Source: Bacteroidales bacterium (lineage in GTDB: Bacteria > Bacteroidota > Bacteroidia > Bacteroidales > Bacteroidaceae). From it: a stretch of DNA of 27,976 bases. The DNA lies in the NCBI GenBank assembly GCA_004552155.1, contig SFPF01000002.1, forward strand, positions 1 to 27,976, read 5' to 3'. Below, piece by piece: positions 21,804 to 27,976 of the stretch. Under the pieces are notes generated by a model. It was not told the DNA's origin. It did no database searches and saw only the letters and a program-made list of their open reading frames with translations. Position 1 is the stretch's first letter; the number at the start of each line of letters is the position of its first letter. Position numbers and translations under genes: made by a program.

Positions 21804-24800
21804 ATGACAAAATCCCCCTTCTCCGGCAAACTTCTCGCCTCCCTGTTTGCCCTGTGCCTCGGCCTCGCCGCTGCACTTCCCGCCCTCGCTGCCGACCCGC
21901 CGCAGACGGGCAGGCTCTACCGCATCATTCACCGCGCCACGGGCAAAGCCCTCACCAATGGCGGAGCCACCGCTAAGGACGCGCAAATCCTCTATGCCGC
22001 TCCCGCCGATGGCGATGCTGGTCAGCAGTGGACGCTCCACGCCGCAGGGCGCGGTAGTAGCTTCATGCTCATCAATCCCAAGGCCCGCCTCGCTTTCGAC
22101 ATGGCGCCCGGCGTGGGTCACCCCGTGCAATGGACGGCCGATGCCACCAATGCCAACCAAATTCTCGGCATCGCCCGCGTCGACGGCGTGGACGATGCCT
22201 ACCGCCTGCTCAATGCCGCCAATAAGGATCAGGCCCTCGGCATCGCTGCCGACGGTACGCCCGTCATGACCGATGCCGCCGACGAGAGCACTTTCTTTAC
22301 CTTTGAGACGCTCGACGCGGACTATCCCCTCAGCGTGCCCGTCACGGGACTTACCTTCCAACTCATCGGCTACACCTCTGGAAAGGCCTATTCTATCCAG
22401 CAGAATACCGCCGCCGGCGCTTACCTCTTTCCCGAAGAGCCCGATGGCAGCTCCACGGCGCAGATGTGGAAACTGCAAGAGGGCAAGCAGAGCCAGATGC
22501 TCGTCAATGCCCGGCTTAGCGGTCTCGCCCTCGACTGTAATCTCAACGGCGACCGCGTGCCGCTCATCTACACCATTCAAAGCACCAATGCTAATCAGAA
22601 TTATTATTTCACCGAGGTGGAAGGGCTGAAGGGCGTATATAATATATATGCCTTGAATCGTTCTACGAAATACTACCTCACCGAGGATGGCGAGTCAAAC
22701 CTCAAAACCACTACCGATGCCACGGCTGAAGCCGCGCGCTTCCGTCTTGCCGTGGTGTCGGAAGAAGTGCGCCCCGAATGGGAGGACGAGACTTATTATA
22801 AGGATAATAAGGAAGATGGCCATGCCACTTATATTCCTTACGCCACCTCCGCCGCCATGCGTGCCGACGTCAATTACGACAAGCCTTGGCTCACGCCCGA
22901 AAAGGCGGACTACCTCTCGCTCAATGGCGTGTGGAAGTTCAAGTTCGTGCCCGAGCCTTCGCTGCGTCCCGGCAAGGAAGATTTTTATGCCGATGATGCC
23001 AATACTGATGGCTGGGACGAAATCGAAGTGCCTTCCTGCTGGGAGATGAAAGGCTACGACCTGCCGCTGTACGTGAATGTAGAATATGCTTTCGTGGACA
23101 ATCCGCCCTACATCGCCAATAAGGTTGAGGGCGTGGGCGACAACCCCGTCGGCTCTTACCGCCGCACGTTTACCCTGCCCGAGGGCTGGGAAACGGGCAA
23201 GCGCGTCTACCTCCACTTCGACGGCTTGTATAGCGCAGCCTTCGTGTGGCTCAACGGGCAATATGTGGGCTATACGCAGGGCGGCAACAACGATGCCGAG
23301 TTCGACCTCACAGCCTATCTCCGCACGGGCGAAAATAATATTTGCGTGCAGGTGTTCCGCTGGAGCGACGGCTCTTATCTCGAAGGCCAGGATATGTTCC
23401 ACATGTCGGGTCTCCACCGCGACGTTTATCTCTATGCCACGCCGGCCGTTGCCGTGCGCGACCACTACATCACCGCTGCCCTCGATGCCCCCTCCTACAC
23501 CTCCGGCACGCTCTCCGTGGCCATGACGCTTGACAACCGCGAGCGCCGCGCCGGCACCAAGCAGGTGGAAGTGGCGCTGATTTCGCCCGAGGGCGAAACC
23601 GTGGCAACCCAGACGGCCTCCGTGGATTACACCGCAGCCGACCTCAAAAAAGACTTCTCTGTTGAGATTCCCGTGAGCGACCTCAGCCTTTGGACGGCCG
23701 AGACGCCCGTGCTCTACACCGTGGCCATTCGCCAGATGAACGAGAGCGACGCGGAGGAAATGGCCTTCTCTACCCGCTACGGATTCCGCGACGTCCGCAT
23801 CTCCGACGGCGTGGTGCTCATCAACGGCAAGCGCGTCTTCTTCAAGGGCGTGAACACGCAAGACACCCACCCGCTCCGCGGCCGCAGCATCGACGTGGAA
23901 ACGATGATTAAAGACATCGTGCTCATGAAGCAAGCCAACGTCAACACCGTGCGCACCAGCCACTATCCGCGACAGGCCAAGATGTACGCCATGTTCGACT
24001 ATTACGGCATCTACGTCATGAACGAGTTCGACCTCGAATGCCATAAGGATTGGAACAAGAATGGCAACTACGGCGCCATCTCCAACAAGTCGTCGTGGAC
24101 GGGGCAGTTCGCCGACCGCAGCACGCGCACTGTCCTGCGCGACCGCAACCACCCCTCCGTCATCTTCTGGTCTTTGGGCAATGAGAGCGGCGTGGGCGTA
24201 GGCTTCACCGCTGCCTACAATGCCACCCGCGCCCTCGACCCGCGCCCCATCCACTACGAAGGCTCCACCAACGCCGGCACCACGCAGTGGACCGACATCC
24301 ATTCCATCATGTACCCGAAACTTTCCTACGTGCAGAGCAAGTCGGCCAGCAACAGCGGGACGCAGCCCTTCTTTATGTGCGAATACGCCCACGCCATGGG
24401 CAACGGCGTAGGCAACCTCAAGGAATATTGGGACATCATCGAGAACAGCAAACTCGGCATCGGCGGTTGCATTTGGGACTGGGTGGACCAGTCGATCTAC
24501 GACCCGCAGGCTATTCTCTCGGGCAACCTCACCGTCAACGGCTTCCCCAAATACATGACGGGCTACGACTACCCCGGCCCGCATCAGGGCAACTTCGTGA
24601 ACAACGGCATCATCACAGCCGACCGCGCCTGGACGGCTAAGCTCACCGAGGTTAAGAAAGTGTACCAAAACGCCGGCTTTGCCTACGACGACGCAGCAGG
24701 CCACGCCCTCACGCTTACCAATAAGAACGTCTTCGCCACGCTCGCCGGCCAGAAGCTCCGCTACGCCCTCCTCGCCAACGGCGAAGAAATAGAGCGCGGC

Positions 24801-26059
24801 GAATTTTCCGTGCCCGCCGTCGAACCGGGCGCCTCTGCCACGCTCACCGTTCCCTACACCTCGCCGCTTTCCGATGCCTCTAAGGAATATATGCTCAACG
24901 TGAGCCTGCACCTCGAGGAGGAACAGACGTGGTGTCCGGCAGGCTACGAAACCGCCTCTGCGCAATTCACCCTCCAGCCGCGCCCCGAAGCCCTGCCCGC
25001 TGTCGGCGAAACGGCAACCCCGCTCACCTTGACCGACAATGCCGATGGCAGCCGCACTGTGGCCAACGATCTCAGCCCATTTACAGCAACGTGCGCTGGA
25101 TTGAAAACGAAAGCCCCTACGGCAACCACGATTTCGGCGACCTCACGGCCGAAATCTCCTCAGCCTCCGTCACCGCCTCCCGCGCTGCCGACGGGCAGAC
25201 CGTCACCGTGACGGTCAATGTTAGCGACGACGCCTGCCCCTACGTGGCTGTCTACACAGTTTATGCCATGGGCGTGGTGGACATGAAGGTCAGTTATTCG
25301 CCCGCCAAGTCGGGTCTGCGCCGCATCGGGCTTGATATGCGCTTCCCCGCAGGCTTTGAAGACGTGTCGTACTACGGCCGTGGCCCGTGGGAAAACTACG
25401 TCGACCGCTGCCAGGGCTCTTATCTCGGCCGCTACACCACCACCGTGACCGACCTCTTCGAGATGTACGCCCACCCGCAGTCGATGGGCCTCCGCCTCGA
25501 CCTCCGCTCGCTCACCCTGCGCAACCCGCAGACGGCCGACGAAATCCGCGTAGAGACCTCCGGCCCCGTGTCCTTCTCCTTGCTCCATTTCAACGAACCC
25601 GACTACTTCGTGCCCGAAAGCCACCCGTGGAACGTGGAGATGAAGCCCGAAGTCTACGCCCACTTCGACTATATGCAGCGCGGCCTCGGCAACGGCAGTT
25701 GCGGACCGGGCACCATCAACCAGTACCTCTGCCCCTCTTACGGCACTTACACGCACACCTTGCGCTTCTCCGCCGTGAATGGCACGGCCTCCGGCATTGC
25801 CGCCCCGCCCTCGGCAGCTACGGCCGATGCTGCCCTTGTGCGCTACGACCGCGCCCTTGAAGCAGCCCTCTGCACCTGCGTGCCCGAAAGCGTGAGCGAA
25901 GTCCGCGCCACCGATATGGGCGGCACGGTGGTGGCCAGTGCCGCAGTGCACGGCGGTTCCGCCGTCCTGCCGCTCAAGGCCCTGCCGCAAGGCACATATC
26001 TCGTCACCTTCACCGACGGCAAGCGCACCCTGCGCACCCACAAACTCTTGAAGAGATAG
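21804..26059 (+). pseudogene. Secreted GH2 beta-galactosidase with ricin-type lectin repeats, frameshifted
   Basis: A signal peptide (residues 1-29) precedes two ricin-like repeats (about 35-165 and 175-310), marked by LYRIIHRATGKAL and FQLIGYTSGKAYSIQ. GH2 domains follow: sugar-binding (about 360-560, with YVNVEYAF), Ig-like, and a TIM barrel holding the acid/base E794 (SLGNESG) and nucleophile E860 (FMCEYAHAMGNG). The usual NRHxxHP-like motif reads NTQDTHP (684-690), which may affect specificity. At about 25070-25085 the frame breaks after VANDLSP. The beta-sandwich domain (IYSNVRWIENESPYGNHDFG, then SYYGRGPWENYVDRC) continues in another frame to 26059, with some family sequence missing. 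The end (EVRATDMGGTVVAS ... PQGTYLVTFTDGKRTLRTHK) looks like a T9SS sorting domain. It would remove terminal galactose from host or self glycans, if intact. Confidence 0.9.
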
Positions 26060-26091
26060 TACAAACCCTATCGCCCACTCTCATTATTAAC

Positions 26092-26125
26092 AAGGAGGCA
26101 CGTCCCGCTCGGGATGTGCCTCCTT
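26092..26125 (+). terminator. Hairpin terminator after the beta-galactosidase gene
   Basis: AAGGAGGCACGTCCC pairs with GGGATGTGCCTCCTT (one G-T) around a four-base loop. No long T run follows, but the position 33 bases after the stop, at the end of the plus-strand cluster, fits termination. Confidence 0.72.
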
Positions 26126-26131
26126 ACTTTG

Positions 26132-26260
26132 AATTTTCGTGCAAGCGAGTGCAATTTTCGTGCAAGCGAGCGCAGAGCCGAACTTGTTCGGGCTATGCCG
26201 AGCGCAGCCGAAAATGTCAAGAAATAGAGCTTGCTCATATTGCCGAGCGCAGCCGAAAAT
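26132..26260. repeat. 62-bp element, copy 2, with partial copies on both sides
   Basis: A full copy at 26154-26215 matches the reverse complement of 1512-1573 at 61 of 62 bases. Directly before it is a left-end fragment (AATTTTCGTGCAAGCGAGTG at 26132-26151). After it is a right-end fragment (TTGCCGAGCGCAGCCGAAAA at 26240-26259). Nested ends suggest repeated insertion or recombination at this site. Confidence 0.85.
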
Positions 26261-26412
26261 CTCGAAGCAAAAATCTCTAATACAATGCTTTGATTAGTGA
26301 AAATTCGTGCGACCGATCAGGTCGCCATTAATATAATTGAGCATGTTTCGTGTAAATCCGTGAAATTCGTGGGCTAAAAAACATTCGTAAATAAAACGAG
26401 CGCAGCCCCAAA

Positions 26413-27378
26413 TTAAGAAAGCCGTGCAAGTTTCATAACTCTGGTTCTCAATAAATAAAATGCGCCCGAAAACACGAGCGTGAGCGCGGCAAACCACCCG
26501 AGAGGGAGGCCGCACCCTTGAAATCGGAAGGTATATTCCAAAATCTTGTTGTGCACAAGGTAGATGTCAAATGATAGGTCTCCCAGAAGCGGCACCTTAG
26601 GCAGTTTGAGTTCGTAATTCGAACATACAAAAATCATAATGCCTACAAATCCGTAATTCTGCAGGAGCAGCGCTGTGATGCCCGAATCGCCATGCAGAAG
26701 CGCGTAGAGGGCGCAGCACGCAGCCAAAGGCAGCAGCGAAAGGTGGAGTCTGCGAACAATCTTGTGCTTGTAGTATGAAGCAAAGGCTCCGATGCCAAAT
26801 AGCGGAATGGATATGGCTTGGTATTCGTTGGAGGTGCATTTCATGAGATAAATAGCCAAAGTCCCTCCCACCATCAAAGCCCATGCCGCGGCCTGCTTGT
26901 TTTTGCGCAGAAGTTTCGTGAAAAAGAAGAATACCAAATACAGTTGCAGCAGGCTTCTAATAAACCATAATGCGCTGTCGCCCCATTTCCAAAAGAGCGT
27001 GGAAACGACCCTGCCGATATATCCTGCCACCTGTTCCCAAGTTTCAGGTGTTCCTGCAACTACTGGTTGATATAAAGGTAACCATAGGAGGGTGACGAGT
27101 AATACGGGCACATAGATTTTAAGGATTCTTCGACGCATGAAACAGCCGAAAGTTGCCAACGGCTTTCGCTGTTCGCTTTCCATAAGTCCATAGCCCGAGA
27201 AGAAAAAGAAGATGGCTATGCCCCAGCTTGCTAACTTTGAGGTTGCTGCGTAACTGAACGAGAAAACCTCAATGGTGCCACACCATACGCAATAACTATG
27301 GTGGAAAATGGCAACGCATATCGCGGCGGCGATTTTCAGCGCGTTTGTGACGCTGCGGTCGAATACAAGTTTTTCCAT
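26413..27378 (-). CDS. Acyltransferase 3 (OafA/YrhL-type) family protein
   Basis: This 321-residue multi-pass membrane protein (about ten hydrophobic helices) begins MEKLVFDRSVTNALKIAAAI. It has the family's early histidine in AIFHHSYCVW (H26/H27), GIAIFFFFSGYGLMESEQ, and RRRILKIYVPVLLVTLLWLP after it; the C-terminal end includes LGDLSFDIYLVHN. Such proteins O-acetylate surface sugars such as O-antigen or exopolysaccharide using a cytoplasmic acyl donor. It faces the glycan cluster from the minus strand, with its own promoter. A link to that glycan is plausible by location only. Fairly short for the family but complete. Confidence 0.88.
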   Translation of the reverse strand: MEKLVFDRSVTNALKIAAAICVAIFHHSYCVWCGTIEVFSFSYAATSKLASWGIAIFFFFSGYGLMESEQRKPLATFGCFMRRRILKIYVPVLLVTLLWLPLYQPVVAGTPETWEQVAGYIGRVVSTLFWKWGDSALWFIRSLLQLYLVFFFFTKLLRKNKQAAAWALMVGGTLAIYLMKCTSNEYQAISIPLFGIGAFASYYKHKIVRRLHLSLLPLAACCALYALLHGDSGITALLLQNYGFVGIMIFVCSNYELKLPKVPLLGDLSFDIYLVHNKILEYTFRFQGCGLPLGWFAALTLVFSGAFYLLRTRVMKLARLS

Positions 27379-27400
27379 CCTGATTTGTGAAATTTACTTG

Positions 27401-27408
27401 CAAAAGTA
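27401..27408 (-). promoter_or_regulatory. Promoter -7 element of the acyltransferase gene
   Basis: On the minus strand this reads TACTTTTG, a match to TAnnTTTG, about 22 bases before the ATG at 27378. A TTTTC lies about 18 bases upstream as a partial -33 element. Confidence 0.6.
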
Positions 27409-27782
27409 CGCAATAATCTCTGTCGAAAAGGTGTTGTGTGGCATATAGTCTAACTTTTTCATGCTATTTTATGTTACCTGCTCTGCCGTCAGATGCCGAA
27501 GCCGCATGCAAAAAAGCACTTCTTATACGCATTTTTTTAGCCAAAAAAACCTTTCAACCCTTCAGTGTTGCGCTTATCTATCTGTATATTAGAAGAATAT
27601 GGCTGAATGGTTTGAAGTGCAAACCCATCACAACCATTCATAGCCCAATTGCCTTGGAAAGTCCGACTCCCTGCTTACCCGCTCCGCAGTTTAAGGCAGA
27701 TATTTTTTGCTAAGTCCTTGAATATTTTTTCCTAAACCCGTGATAGTTTTCACTATCTGCGCAGAGAAAGTTTGTTATAAAG
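27409..27782. other. Non-coding DNA upstream of the acyltransferase gene
   Basis: No supported gene. An open frame at 27438-27713 has no family features and runs over structured DNA. A dyad pairs GGCTGAATGGTT (27601-27612) with AACCATTCATAGCC (27632-27645). A second small dyad GATAGT...ACTATC (27742-27757) anticipates the array that follows. Confidence 0.55.
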
Positions 27783-27940
27783 TTTCTAATACATGTTACA
27801 AACATTGTAATGCATGTTAGCAAGTTTGTAATACATGTTACAAAGTTTGTAACAAAAACTATCTTATATGAGCGGAAAAATTATCTTGCTGATAGTAAAA
27901 ACTATCTTGCGGATAATGAAAACTATCTTGCTGATAGTGG
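27783..27940. repeat. Iteron-like array with 21-22 bp period, two unit types
   Basis: TAATACATGTTA / TAATGCATGTTA / TAATACATGTTA recurs exactly every 21 bases (27787, 27808, 27829). Then ACTATCTT-type units recur at 27858, 27880, 27901 and 27922 (spacing 22, 21, 21). Two of the second type contain the dyad ACTATC-TTGCT-GATAGT or near it. Seven units over two helical turns each resemble binding-site arrays. The sequence is not a CRISPR: units are adjacent without spacers. Confidence 0.75.
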
Positions 27941-27949
27941 TGCTCGAAC

Positions 27950-27976
27950 CCAAATAAAAAAAACCTGCCGCGCTTG
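27950..27976. other. Possible half of a bidirectional terminator, cut by the window end
   Basis: AAAAAAAACCTGCCGCGC near the edge is the form of the 5' half of a bidirectional hairpin terminator. The pairing half would be just outside the window. Confidence 0.35.

Noticed and set aside
22695..24965. Very long open frame on the minus strand opposite the beta-galactosidase
   Set aside because: It is His/Val/Gly-rich with no recognisable domain, and arises from GC-rich codon bias of the real gene on the other strand.
26309..26325. GCGACC-GATCA-GGTCGC hairpin as terminator of the acyltransferase gene
   Set aside because: Short stem, no T run on the minus strand, and about 90 bases after the stop; left uncalled.
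27438..27713. 91-codon open frame near the window end
   Set aside because: No family features, and it runs across a dyad and repeat-rich non-coding DNA.
27783..27940. CRISPR array
   Set aside because: Units are contiguous, about 21 bp, and there are no unique spacers or cas genes.
27936..27953. tRNA-like T-arm (GGGTTCGAGCACC on the minus strand)
   Set aside because: The T-stem does not pair in the canonical register and no acceptor, D- or anticodon stems are found around it.

Overview
The window looks like a chromosomal segment of a fairly GC-rich member of the Bacteroidetes, most likely Bacteroidales and possibly Prevotellaceae. The evidence is the promoter type (TTTG / TAnnTTTG elements before several genes), the DUF4492-cydA-cydB gene order, secreted proteins that end in tails resembling type IX secretion sorting domains, and the glycan and galactosidase repertoire. 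The genus cannot be fixed from the sequence alone.

Layout. Positions 1-221 (+) hold the end of queG (epoxyqueuosine reductase). Positions 257-3410 (-) are a cytochrome bd oxidase operon: a small DUF4492 membrane protein, cydA and cydB. Positions 3617-3701 (+) are tRNA-Leu(TAA), followed by a class II fructose-bisphosphate aldolase gene (3869-4850, +) that is broken by a frameshift. Positions 4933-9235 (-) are a five-gene locus: a VTC/polyphosphate-polymerase-like protein, a DUF4956 membrane protein, a DUF2490 outer-membrane barrel, a small secreted protein, and a PF14262 (Cthe_2159-type) carbohydrate-binding beta-helix protein with two frameshifts. This is the best candidate for an incompletely described system: a cytoplasmic VTC enzyme, an inner-membrane partner, and exported envelope or surface partners. 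A non-coding stretch of about 770 bp (9236-10002) separates it from a divergent gene train on the + strand.

Positions 10003-26059 (+) are a long co-directional surface-glycan cluster. It has nine glycosyltransferase-type genes (GT2, GT39/ArnT-like, GT2-like, a GT2 fused to an InaA/WaaP-like LPS kinase, GT11 alpha-1,2-fucosyltransferase, a Glyco_tranf_2_4 type, a GT14 branching type, GT4 and GT2), an MsbA-like ABC exporter, and a secreted GH2 beta-galactosidase with ricin-type lectin repeats that is also frameshifted. The LPS-kinase domain and the MsbA-like exporter favour an LPS/LOS core glycan. The fucosyltransferase and GT14 enzyme suggest branched, fucosylated, host-like ends. An acyltransferase-3 gene (26413-27378, -) faces the cluster and could O-acetylate the glycan.

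Two features not explained by ordinary genes stand out. First, five short out-of-frame losses of coding sequence (fba, the beta-helix gene twice, the GT39 gene and the beta-galactosidase) fall in otherwise well-conserved genes. They are either a systematic assembly artefact or real decay. Second, the intergenic DNA carries several dispersed repeat families: 8-bp-period AGTAGACG/AGTAAACA arrays; a GTAGGGGCGTTTT hairpin that sits on or next to stop codons; a 62-bp element with ATTTTCG/CGAAAAT ends, found in near-identical inverted copies about 24.6 kb apart; and arrays of about 21 bp period shared, in inverted orientation, between 9.6 kb and 27.8 kb.
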